From the NCBI RefSeq assembly GCF_007655135.1, contig NC_045128.1:32086811-32150810 (forward strand): a stretch of 64,000 bases of DNA, in the 5' to 3' direction. The DNA comes from Punica granatum (taxonomy: Eukaryota > Streptophyta > Magnoliopsida > Myrtales > Lythraceae). Of this stretch, positions 20,989 through 31,929 are shown piece by piece. The stretch's first letter is position 1. Every line of letters starts with the position of its first letter. Under the pieces are notes generated by a model. That model was not told where the DNA came from and searched no databases. It worked only from the letters and a program-made list of their open reading frames with translations. Position numbers and translations under genes: made by a program.

Positions 20989-21009
20989 AAAGACATTCTT
21001 AGTGTTCTA

Positions 21010-22480
21010 ACATTTATTCCTTCAAAAAAGATTCAATTTTATGACCGAATATTTTGCTTTCTCCCAGAAATAATAATAATAATAATCTTAGTTAAGACAT
21101 TATCATATTATTGTCTTATCTACTGTTAATTCCTCTGTGTTTGAGTTCTATTAATTTGTTTATTGCCAATGGCCACCGACCATTTACTGACTGAACTCCA
21201 AACCAAACCAAACCAAATATTCATTTGCAATGCCAAGATGATTAACCTCTTGACCATTGCACGGACCACAATTGACCCTTTTCATCTCTCATTTGGACGC
21301 ATATATCGCTTTAAAATCAAGGCCATTCAGGTCGGCCGAACCTGTTCGACCGAGAATGACAAATGAATGACTATTGTCTCTTCTAGTCCCTGCACAAGAT
21401 GGAATGCACAACTATGAACTCATTAATTAAACTAGCCAGCCGTGTCGATAAGATTTGTTTGTTCAAGCTATTTGAACCATACATTATTGGTTTTTAAGCA
21501 GAAGTAGTCATTCATGTGCAGACTCGCTGAATTAATGTTTTTTAACGGATAGATATTTCCTTTTAAACTTACTTATTAATTCGGAAAAAATCATAATTCA
21601 GCCGACCCGGTATCTAAACATGGTTATAAATATCTTGGGCGAACTAGAAGCTTCTACTATCTCGAATTGACAAGTGTATCATTGCATTCGCTTTTATTTT
21701 AATTTTTTTTGTGAGATAATGAGGTATCCTCATCCTGTCATGTAACTCTAAATATCAAGTCGTCATTAACTAATGCAAGCAGGAGACCTTCCAACGAATT
21801 TTAAACTCTTGTACTGCAAATAACTTCATTTACATGAGCAATTTGCCAACTATATGATGCCTTCCGGTTTAATTGGACGTACTTTTTTTTTTTTTGGTTG
21901 GTTGTGGAGGTTGGTTTGTTATTTCCCACTTGGTATTTGGACACCTAATGAAAGCTAATTGACATGTTCATTGAGGAATTTACCTCGTTCAATCGTAGGT
22001 TTTCTCTATTTATAAGATTCGCTCACGAAGTTTTATTTAAAGAAAATAAATTAGTCGGTGCACTTACATTTTATGGTGTGCAGCTATTAAGTATCATATC
22101 TCAAAGCCAAAAAGAAGTAAATCACATATTAAAAATTGTTTCTTTTTTTAACGAGGAGTTTACTCTTTCTGGGCCCATAAACGTTCCACGAGTCCATGAA
22201 TTCAGGTCAGCTCATGTGCAAGAACATGTGTCCGCTGCCTCACCAAAGACTATATGCACAAGCGAGGAAAAACGGTTTCTTTAGAAGAAAAAGAAAAAGA
22301 AAAAGAAAACGCACATAATAATTGGATGCTGCATGCCTGAGCTTCGCGGGCTAGTTGGCACTACTGCTGACAACATTGAGCTCCCCCATTTTCACATGCA
22401 TCAACTAGAAACTGAAATTTTTTGCTTCCTTCATTTTTCTTTTTATCATTTGCCTTATTCTTATAAAATTGTTAAATTAT
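21010..22480. other. intergenic, no recognised gene
   Basis: AT-rich with short open frames (21163-21366 and 21964-22284, neither with a known domain). A purine-rich GAAAAA repeat lies at 22286-22308. I see no RNA gene or intact transposon here. Confidence 0.5.
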
Positions 22481-23307
22481 GGATGCGTTTGTAGAACTGG
22501 ATACGACGGGAAATAAAAGGGAATGGGACGGGAGTATAGTTATAATAATAAATATAAATAATATCTTAATAAAATATTTGGTGCATGTTAAGCTGGATAT
22601 GTAAGTACAATGACTCGGAGGCCCTCAAATTTTTTTTTCCAATCTTCAAAAAATAAAACAATTTTCTGAAATTCATATGAAAAAAAAAAAGAACCAAGAA
22701 GTGATATTAGATATGGAACAGGGGATGGCAGGCCCTAGCGCGGACCAATAGTGAGATCACCGATAGCTCTAGAATTCGCCAGGGCGGTGGTGGTTGGCGT
22801 GAAGCACCACCGTCCTAGGTTTGTCCATCTCCCTCTTCTGTCGAAGAGAGTGAGGGGAGGAAGAGCTGAGCTATCGTGGTTGGACTTCGATCATTACAAT
22901 CCCAATCGAGATTGCAATTCACCGCAGTAATCAGTAACGACCTCCGTAGCGTTGATGGCTGGCGTTGGGCCACCACAATCTCGATCTCGATGCGGGCGGG
23001 ATATCACTGAGGTAGTAATAGCCACTCCATCGCCCCTCTCCTTTCTCTTAGCCCATGATGGATTTCTCACAATGGCACATCTTGAAAATTGGTATATAAA
23101 GTAGGGGCATTTCTGTTAAAACATATAAATTCATATCCCAAAGGACCTAATCTGCCCCTCACCCACCCCTAAGCAAGATTTGTCTCTTAACAAAATATCC
23201 TATCTAATCCGGTCTTTTATCCCATCCCGTCTACCCCCAAGCACTAAATAAGATTTGAGAATCCATATCCATATCCACCTCTATATACCAATCGACCAAA
23301 TGCATCC
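22481..23307. repeat. non-autonomous TIR element, about 830 bp
   Basis: The ends are inverted: GGATGCGTTTG at 22481 against the complement of CAAATGCATCC at 23307. Similarity continues weakly inward (ACGGGAAATAAAAGGGAATGGGACGGG against the complement of CCGGTCTTTTATCCCATCCCGTC). The core (22710-23050) is richer in GC than its surroundings and has no open gene. No matching target duplication was seen. The class, perhaps hAT or Mutator, is not certain. Confidence 0.55.
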
Positions 23308-23309
23308 TT

Positions 23310-24750
23310 TAGTGAGTTGCCATTAGTGCTTGACCCACTATTAAATTTTTCCTGAATCCAAAGTAGTACATTATATCCCATAATCAAGAGTCACCGAAAT
23401 CTCATGAAATATTATCTTCCATCATTCCATGTATCGATCTTCTACTGTATAAACTTGATTTGCTAAGATCTAGTATTCTTGATGCGGTCATAGTCAAAAC
23501 CAAAAAATTGGCTTTTACTTCTTTTTATGCACTTTTTCGGTAATAATACAATTAAACGGACATTAATGCAAAGGAGTCAATATTTAGAGGCTGGTCTATG
23601 ACTATAATTGGGATTGATCTTGGCATGCCTTTGGGGGCAAAAAATCCAATCTGTACGTACGAGAAAAACAAAAAAAGTAAAGGAGGGAAAAGAAGATTTC
23701 GTTCCACTTTATGTGAGAGGGCGAGTCCTGCAGTTTCTATATTTACAATGAGAAAGGGTAGAAATTTGTCGACCCACAAATCCTAATAAGATTCTTCCTC
23801 TGATGATAGAGAATCGTTTCGGATCTCACCCTTTATCTGCTGATAAAGGCAATTAGTCAAGAAACCAAAAAAAAAAAAAAGGTGTGATTTTTGTTTTTCT
23901 TTTTAACGAGGAAGTGTCCATCATTTTCCTAGATTTCAAATGATTAGGCGTGCTTTGCCTAAGAAAACAAGGGGAGGAAATCCAACAAAAATATAACTAG
24001 ACAAACAAATTAAAATACTAGATGGGAAATAAGAAGGAGAATGGGCAATGACATTGTGTAATGATGATATATTGATAATGTTAATCCTTACATATCATAA
24101 TATGATAGTCTTGCAAGTTTTTTGCTTAGGTCTAGTTTTAAGTTAAGCCTCAAATATCAGTTATCTGATCTGATCTTTGCTCGTAAAATGGAAGAACTGA
24201 TCATCCAACAAGAATTTCGACCAATGCCCTTTTCATAATGTTATTGGGAGCCAATAATAGAGGAGATTTATCAGTTGGAGCCGCAACAGAAGATATTGAC
24301 TCAGCTATGTCTCTTTTGATTTTTATTATTCAAAATATAATATAAGTATATATTTTGTGCCATATGATGTATTGGAAAATTGTATATAAATATAATGATA
24401 ATTGATGAACTTATTATTGCATGATGATTCCAGCATTGAAGTATGCCCAACTCCTAAATGGGTCCAGGCCTGCCATTCTCTTAACTTATGAAAGAACATA
24501 ATTGCCGTGGGCCCTTATTTAAACCCACCCTTCCGCTTGACCCGCGTGCCAGTGGCATTTGTGGGCCAGCCCGGCCCACACGACCGATTATTATATATGT
24601 TTTTAACCATGTATGAAGGATTTAGAAAAACCAAAACGGCTATGATATGATTTTTTTTTTAATTTTAATTCTTTCTTGTTCTTTAGACCTTTATTGACTG
24701 ACTTTTTTTTCTCCCCTGAGCCGCACTAATCTATTTTAGGACTTCAAAAG
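23310..24750. other. intergenic, no recognised gene
   Basis: Open frames at 23552-23786 on both strands have no known domain. A 14-A run lies near 23867. The region from 24430 to 24590 is less AT-rich and contains GGGCC words, but no start or coding frame was supported. Confidence 0.45.
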
Positions 24751-24760
24751 GTTAAAAGAA

Positions 24761-24946
24761 ACTAACGTAGGCTGAATATTCAAGTGATTCAGCGCTTATT
24801 TTTCTTAAATAACATTTTGGATTCGTGTTTTACGAACAGAGAAAATTTACATCATGAAAGTTTTATTCCTTAATGGACCGATCCGATTTCAACTAGATTA
24901 GTTAGAATCCATCGTACTTCCAAATATTAAGGTATACACCGAAAAA
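24761..24946 (+). repeat. diverged SINE copy (main family)
   Basis: The head ACTAACGTAGGCTGAATATT, the phrase CAAGTGATTCAGCGCTTATT, the B-box region TTTTGGATTCGTGTTTTACG, AAAATTTACATCATGAAAG, the TTCCTTAATGGACCGATCC block and the tail ATACACCGAAAAAAC follow the main SINE order. No clear target duplication was found. Confidence 0.65.
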
Positions 24947-24949
24947 ACT

Positions 24950-26740
24950 TGAAAGGAGACATTCGTATCGATGAGTAGACAGATTTCATGTGGTGAGTTT
25001 GTTCAAACTTTTCTTTAACCTTCTTAGCAAACATAAGGAGAAAGTTCTCTTTCGATCAACTCTATGAAAATTATGATCGAGGACCAAGAATTGGCACTCG
25101 GAAACCATCTAGGATAGCATTCATTTTGAAATCTATTTTTCAATTGGTATGATTAATGCCGTGAGCTTTGCAGTCAAAGATTTCGAGATTTCGTGATTGA
25201 TCGGCATGATTTGATACGTGATGTGTATTATTTTGACTCTTCCAATGTTCAACATGAACAATCAAATGTGATTTCCAAGTCACGAGGACCCTTAAACAAA
25301 GTCACTTGGGATTGTTTGATCAACCCAACCTATGTTTTATTGCTAACCCTATTCCCTCGCTTTTCTCACGTACGAAAAAAGAAATTAGAATTAAAAAAAT
25401 AAAAAAGACATAAAAAAACAAGAAATTAATAGGTGGCATCTTTCCACCAAGCCCTCCAAGAAGATTTTTGTTTGGGAGTCCTTTTTTTTTTTCAAGCATA
25501 TAAATGAACTCTTTATTAATCCACAACAAAAACGGATACAACAATAAAATGTTCAATTAAAAATTATAAGAACGAAAACAAACGATTTATCGCCGAGCAA
25601 ATTATATAGGATAGTAAGAGAAATCATCAGAGAAAACCAAATACAGTTGCAGTTTGTTATCTTGAAACCTTAAGTACTGTTCACTACATGCTAACTGTAT
25701 TTCACAGTGGACCCCAATAGTAATTGGGAAGGAGGACATTCTAAATCCACGATGAAATTCTACTCCATAATGAAGTAAGGTAGTCAGGATTTCCCGAGTC
25801 GATATCTGAGCGCAATATTCCACCAATAATTACAACCAACAGACGGAAAAATCTATCTAATCCTTAACAGCCCAATTTCTTAACAGCCCAATTTCTAAGT
25901 GATAAAACCAAAGAAGTCCAAGCCAAATGCTGCTACGCACCATCGAAAACGGAGAGGAGAGAAGCAGAAAATACTTAGGAAATGTTTAAGAAATATTTAG
26001 GAAATATTTATTTTAGAAAAAATAATAATATTTAGGAAATAATATTTTAAATTTACTTAAAATAAAATAAGTGTTTAAAATAAAGAATAGGTAGAAATAA
26101 TTTTTATAAGCACCATTAATCTGTTCGAAAAAAAAATCATATTTTTAATCAGTAAAATTAACTAAATTATAATTGTGAGATAATTTAGCAAACACTATTA
26201 AAACACAGTACATAATTATGCTTATTTAATTGTCGCTGCACTTCCAAACAAAACCATATATATCTCACGATAACGACGCAAAGGGGATTGGTCATTTTGG
26301 ACGGTTGTGATGGTCTTTTTGCAACAGGGACCCATCATCACCAGTTTGGTGTGGGACCTGTTGGATGGGGGCGCCCTAGCCGTCGGCTTGGTGCTATAAA
26401 TTATGGACTGCATACCCTAGTAAGCCTACATATATAAAAGAGGTGTTTGGGCAATTATTGGAAAGTAGGACCCACAGGCCTCATATACCATTAATTGCCA
26501 TATGTAATGCTTAGGCACATCATCAAACCGGCCTGACCTAATATAAATCATTGATCTTTGCATCTGGCAACAAGATAATCCTATTCCCACCGTCTAGATA
26601 GGATCATTGGACAGACCACAGCCGAGTACATGGTGATAGCATGTCAGATGGAAATTGACTAGCTTCGTACTTTCGATTTGTCGATAATTAATCCAAGTGA
26701 GCCAAGCGCGATGAATCAGTGATAGGGAGACAAGGTCTCG
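24950..26740. other. intergenic, no recognised gene
   Basis: Short open frames only. A TTAGGAAAT repeat patch lies at 25975-26045. Nothing in this stretch resembles a gene, RNA or complete transposon. Confidence 0.5.
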
Positions 26741-26753
26741 GTTGAATCTCTTA

Positions 26754-27110
26754 TGCTTCAATTTGTTTTTTGAGTAAAATATTTTCTTTAACCGAACTCA
26801 ATTCTATTCTTCACAAATTCAACGGCATGATTATTATTTTTTACCTTTTTCTTTAATTTAATTATAAAGTCTCTCAAATATTTTTTTCTAATTATTTTTA
26901 TAATTAAAATAAATTCTTTATTTATTTTCACATCTATATATACATAATAATTTTTTAATAATAAAATTTTAATCTACTTTCACATATATATATATATATA
27001 TACACGTAAATATATATTTTCACACATCAATATATCTGTCAACACTTGTAATCATTGCAGAAAATCAAGTTGAGTTGGATCATTATCCATCTCGAAAACC
27101 AAATGCAAGC
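26754..27110. repeat. Tourist-like MITE, relative of the 20.3 and 50.5 kb elements
   Basis: It starts GCTTCAATTTGTTTTTTGAG and ends CTCGAAAACCAAATGCAAGC, an imperfect inverted repeat. TTA occurs on both sides (26751-26753 and 27111-27113). The interior shares ATCAAGTTGAGTT, CACACATCAATATAT and GTCAACACTTGTAATCATT with the element at 50.5 kb. Confidence 0.65.
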
Positions 27111-27193
27111 TTAGCTAGTATGATTGACACGGAATTCACAAGGGAGAAACTGGATCAATGATTGACCGTCCGATTTAGTCCTCCAAAGACCTA

Positions 27194-27712
27194 ACATTAT
27201 GTTTGGATATTCTTCATTAAGGGGTTCAATTAAGGGGTTCAAAGTGAGAAGAGTTTGAATGGTTATAAAAGGCTAAAAAGGGGAAGGTTTAAGGGGTTAC
27301 TAAGGGATTACAAAACCCTTATTTTGATAGAGCTCATTAAAGGGTTTTCAAGAATTTGATTGGATTCTTTTTATTATTTTGAATTCATTTTGAGATTGAG
27401 TTATCAAATTATTATTTTTGGGATTGCTTTATCCCGTCTTGATACTCTTTAATTTCTTGGATCTTGCCCCGTCAACTTACCGGAAAAAAATATATTATTT
27501 TTAATGAAGAGATGCACAAAAACCTCATAAATCTCTCAAATTTGAGGGTTTGAAGTTATGGCATTTGGAGGGGGACGGAGGTATTAAGCCCCTCCAAAAC
27601 CTTTATAATTTTTTTTCCAAATAAGATTATTGGAGGGGTTTATAACACCTTCAAACCCCTCCCCCTAAAAACTCCCCGATAGCTCCCAAACCCCTCAATC
27701 CAAACATAACGT
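27194..27712. repeat. non-autonomous TIR element, about 520 bp
   Basis: The terminal inverted repeats are ACATTATGTTTGGAT at the left and the complement of ATCCAAACATAACGT at the right, 14 of 15 matching. Inside are AAGGGGTTCAA-type repeats near the left end and matching complement-type CCCCTCC words near the right end, making long imperfect arms. There is no open frame of note. Target duplications were not resolved. Confidence 0.6.
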
Positions 27713-28003
27713 GACTTAATCTCGAAATTATGGGAAGAATCTATAATGGATGCCCCCATATTAAGAAAAACACAACATGAATAATCGCATATACAGCTCT
27801 ACTACTCTTTATTTCTTTTTCTCCTGCATTTATAATTTAAATTTAATTTGCACGTTTAAGAGGCAGAATCCACTATTAGGAGATAATTAAAGCAAAAATT
27901 TTACCCAATCATGTACCGATCGACGTGTATACTAGATTCATTCAGTCACAAAATCCGAGCGTGCGAGGAGTCGGGGTCTAGTTACCATTCCCATGTCGCG
28001 GTG

Positions 28004-28300
28004 TTCATGGGCCTTGATGGGCCGATCTACTTCAGCTATGGGCTTTAATGGCACATCGTTCTGGGTCCTAATCCATGGGCCCAGATTATTGTCGGCCCAT
28101 ATCCACCAGATCGTCCCCTTCTCTCTTCGCGACAAGTCGAGAGTCGAAACAGTGAAGCTCATTGCGATGGCTTCACCTGCTAATGCTAAATCGACGGGGA
28201 TCTTATCAAAGCGTGCGATACCTCTGATTCTGATTTGCAGACGCGGACCCAAAAGAAGCTAACGTCACCTTCTTCTAGTAACTTTCTAGGGTTTCGGAGC
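28004..28300 (+). promoter_or_regulatory. site II cluster plus telo-box upstream of the FKBP20-1-type gene
   Basis: Five TGGGCY-type site II elements crowd 28006-28105: ATGGGCCTT, ATGGGCCGA, ATGGGCTTT, ATGGGCCCA and, on the other strand, GGCCCAT. A telo-box-like CTAGGGTTT lies at about 28287-28295, just before the ATG at 28309. Site II elements with telo-boxes are an established arrangement in promoters of plant housekeeping and dividing-cell genes. The role here is inferred from motif and position. Confidence 0.6.
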
Positions 28301-28308
28301 GGACGAAA

Positions 28309-29673
28309 ATGGAGGACGATGCTATCGATCTCACCGGGGATGGAGGGGTCTTGAAGAAGATCGTCCGGCGAGCCAAGCCCGACGGTGTCTCCCCTTCAGA
28401 GAGCCTCCCTCTCGTCGATGGTATGGACCTGGCTTGTAATTTGCCAATTTCCATATATATTGGATCCCTTTTTCTTTTCTGCCCTGTTTTCCTTGGGGTT
28501 TTGTTTGCCTTGTGAATGAATTGTCAGAAATTCAAATTGGTCTGCTTCAAACTCTCTCTGTTTTTTTCTTTGTTTTTTGTTTTTATCCCAAATTTCCCTT
28601 CTTTTTTTAACGTAATTTGCAGACTGTTGTAATTGGGAACGTTTGATTCTTTGCGTGGCTCTGTAGAATTTTTATCTTTTTGGTTGAGCAGTCCATTATG
28701 AAGGAGTCCTTGCCGAGACCGGCGAAGTTTTCGACACGACGCGCGAAGATAATACTGTGTTTTCCTTCGAGGTCGGGGACGGCTCAGTGATCAGTGCTTG
28801 GGACATTGCAGTGAAAACAATGAAGGTGAATTTCTTTATTGCCAAATGCAAAAAAAGAACGAAATTTGTTGATTTCTTGTGATCTTCCAAATATGAGTTT
28901 TCCATTTAGTGTTTGCCTTTCTCGGTTTCCGTTAGGTTGGTGAGGTCGCAAAAATCACTTGCAAACCTGAATATGCCTACGGAGTTGCCGGTTCTCCACC
29001 GGACATCCCACCAAAGTACGGAATCCTCTTCCTCATTTTCATTCCACTGTTCAATTTTATTCCGGCGCCAGCAAAGTCGCTCTTATTAGCTTGATGGTTG
29101 AGTTTTACCTGTCCTAAGTATGACCAGAATTTGTTTCATCGTCTAAAGAGTTTTTCAAAGTTAGTAGCGACAGTTTTCTTTTCCTGTCTACTCTCTTCTT
29201 GGATGATGATAATTAAAATTCATGTGCATCATTTAGTATATGTTCCTCGACATTGTTGCTTCCGCATGTGCAGTGCGACCCTTATTTTTGAGGTGGAGTT
29301 GGCAGCGTGCAAACCACGCAAGGGTTCGAGCCTGAGCAGTGTCAATGAGGAAAGAGCTAGGCTTGAGTAAGTGATGTTATGCCTGACATTTCCTTATCTT
29401 GACCTTCATAATGGCGATGTGGAAGATGACAGCTCTACTTTCTTCCATTTTCTGCAACTTCATTTGTGACTTCCGAAAAGCCATCTGATAATATGCATAA
29501 CGTTTCCTTATCTCGAAAACAGAGAGCTGAAGAAGCAGCGAGAGATAGCTGCAGCCTCAAAGGAGGAAGAGAAGAAGAAGAGAGAAGAAGCTAAAGCGGC
29601 CGCTGCAGCGCGAGTTCAAGCCAAGTTAGAAGCAAAGAAAAGTCAGGGTAAGGGCAAAGGAAAGGCCAAATAA
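28309..29673 (+). CDS. FKBP20-1: FKBP-type peptidyl-prolyl isomerase, FKBP20-1 type
   Basis: This is a peptidyl-prolyl cis-trans isomerase of the FK506-binding family. Hand-built exons are 28309-28420, 28692-28825, 28936-29015, 29274-29366 and 29523-29673, all with GT-AG introns, giving 189 residues. That is close to the roughly 190 of Arabidopsis FKBP20-1. Residues 1-35 are the acidic lead ([19 protein letters not shown]). The FKBP fold spans about 20-120 and keeps active-site positions: the Y of VHYEG, the FD of VFDTT, the W of SAWD and the Y of YAYG. The histidine found in FKBP12 is a serine (AGSPPDIPP). From about residue 135 the tail is a charged helix, rich in K/E/A, ending GKGKGKAK, a possible nuclear or nucleic-acid-binding tail. 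The next gene is convergent. Confidence 0.93.
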
Positions 29674-30058
29674 ATAAAAAGCTATGTCTTTAGACTATTT
29701 ACATATAGCATGAGACAAAACACAATCAAGCTTCTCAACATATAGCATTTCTGTACTAACAGTAATTTATTTTGGCTGATATAATCGTATTTATACTGCC
29801 TAGTCTCCGAAGCTCTGGTTTTGTGGGGGATGGATCCTCATTTCAGTGTGAATTTTGTAAACTGATCAAAGACCCCTATCAGGATCTTGATTTCCACTGA
29901 TGCTGACTGTGAGCAAATGGATGGCAATTGGCGACATCCATTGAGTTAATCTGTTGGTTATTACTAATGAGACAGACATCTGAAATGTTTTCTGCATTAG
30001 GGGACTGTTAAAGTTAACACGGCATATAGTTTAGTGTTTTTAGGATTATGCAGGTCGG
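29674..30058. other. short convergent intergenic gap
   Basis: Only about 385 bp separate the FKBP stop from the last readable codon of the SDIR1-like gene on the other strand. The 3' untranslated regions and polyadenylation sites of both genes must lie here and could overlap. A TATTTATACTG-type AT patch lies near 29788. Confidence 0.7.
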
Positions 30059-30088
30059 TTAGATCATGTAGGAAGCGTCAGCTCCGCT

Positions 30089-31929
30089 TCAATTCTCGTG
30101 CCATCCCAGTCCTGCCCTGGACTTGCAAATGGGACACGTCCCTTGTTGCCTCAGCCATGGATCGATACAGTTGACATGAAACTGCACGAGATAAAGAACT
30201 GTCTTGTCAGTCCAGTTATAGATTTTCCCTCGAAACATGATCAGGGAATATATTTATAGAATGAAAGTTCGTAATAGTGTGCCAGAGAATGATAAGAGTT
30301 AAAAGCGGGAGTCTGAATTGCCAAAAAGATATATTTATGGCCTACATACATACACATACATACCTGATGGAGGCAAGGCAAGCTCCTAATAAGCTCACCC
30401 GTAACCACTTGCTCCAAGCAAACGCTGCAAGTCAATTCATCTTCAGATGCCTTCATGCTCCCAGCACCGCTACCATTTACATGATTTTTCTGCCAATGAT
30501 TCATATCAGTATTCTGATTCGGTGGCTGATTTTGAAGTATGAATAAAAATGATCAGAAGATATCCAACTAGTTGCCTCTGAGAGGAAACTGGATATTTGC
30601 ATTCATTCGAATATACATAACTGATGCAATTACCTCAGCTGGTAGCGAAGATGAGCCCGGCTGCACTGAGGAGGTGCTACTGCCAACGGAAGAACTGCTT
30701 GTCAGATGAACTAATCAGAATAACAATATTTTCCAAAAGAACCGTATGAAAGATGGCTCTTTCTGAAACAATTTATATCTGTTGTTGCAGTTTCTGTTAA
30801 ATTCTACTAGCAGAGAAACCACGGAGAAGATACAACCGGTGATTATATTAAAAGCACGAATTAGGCAGTAAACGATCTAGGGCACTTATGTGAACACACC
30901 TGTGAGGACCGGCAACCTTGTATTTGTGAACTGGAAGGGCATTAATTTCTTCTTCAGTCAAGGAGGAAGCTGCCGGTCCGTTATCAGAATCCAACGCCCT
31001 TAGAGTCTCATAATCTACAAGTCAAAGAAAATCCATCAAGTACAGTCACGAATTGCACTATTGCTGAAGGGCAAATGAAAATTATGACATGGCATCATTG
31101 GTTTGGGAAAGCTGAGAAGTACTTTCTAGCCTCCCATTTTCCAGCTCCACCACCAAACAAAGCCTACTCTTATATAAGTTACATCAAAATTGAGAAATAG
31201 ATACGATCACCACACCTAGGTCATCGAACTCACGATCCAGGAGAGCAAGCTGGAGCCTGAGGCCCTGCAGACGCCCTCGAGTGGGCAAGGCTATCGAAGG
31301 GGGCATATGAAGCCGCAGTTCGGTATGGCTGAGGAGGCCATTTACAGCTGCAGCTTGAGCTTGAGCCTGAGTCTGAAGCTGTTGGCAGGCGGCATACATT
31401 CTGAGGGTCGTGGCCATTAAAAATACCCCGAGTACCAACCAAAGCTGCAAGAGATTTTTCTGTATCAGGGGATTGATGGGTAGAATGGGATAATGTGGAA
31501 AGACAGTACAGGTCCATTTTTACATGCTAACAGAAGGGCAGTACCAGAAAATTTGGTGACATTTGGTTCGAGTTTAGTATCATAAACAACAGCATTACTG
31601 TATCACAAACCAGTACCGGGTTAGACATAAGTTATAGATAAATTTCCAGGTTTATGATGGAACAGAAGATTGACAAGAGTTCTCAGAAATAAATTACCAG
31701 TAACAAGAAACGCGAGGGAGTTAGAACTGACAGGTCGAGCTGCATGAACACGCTGATTAACACAGAGAAAAAAAATTGCATTATATGAACATGAACCGAA
31801 TTGATTTGCACTAAAGCTGCAGTATCCCAGTTGTTGAAAAACAACTTTTACCAATACACGACGGTCGGGAATGAACTCTGGAAGTCCACTTTCTATGTCA
31901 GATCTAGTCCCACGGAAGACAGAACTCAT
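30089..31929 (-). CDS. SDIR1: RING-H2 E3 ubiquitin ligase, SDIR1 type
   Basis: This matches SDIR1 (Salt- and Drought-Induced RING finger 1), a membrane RING E3 ligase that positively regulates abscisic-acid signalling in Arabidopsis. Hand-built exons, in transcript order, are 31852-31929, 31698-31752, 31545-31597, 31216-31444, 30900-31014, 30634-30697, 30364-30525 and 30089-30181. All are GT-AG, giving about 282 residues. Two membrane segments lie about residues 33-80 (NSLAFLVT, MLLFMILN, then LWLVLGVFLMATTL). The C3H2C3 RING spans residues 231-271: CSVC, then CLHQFHVNC, ending CPIC. Exon 6 has an AAGCAG tandem acceptor, so the protein may differ by one serine. The stop TGA (30089-30091) is followed in frame by SGADASYMI and TAA (30059-30061), matching the ending seen in relatives, so the last nine residues appear to have been lost. 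An acceptor just before the ATG suggests a 5' leader intron. Confidence 0.92.

Noticed and set aside
20817..21002. 61-codon frame starting VQAVRRLFRLSN-like
   Set aside because: It lies wholly inside the SINE dimer. A similar frame occurs in the SINE at 34.0 kb, so it reflects the repeat, not a gene.
27938..28262. frames on both strands upstream of the FKBP gene
   Set aside because: They overlap the site II promoter and leader, and neither resembles a known protein.
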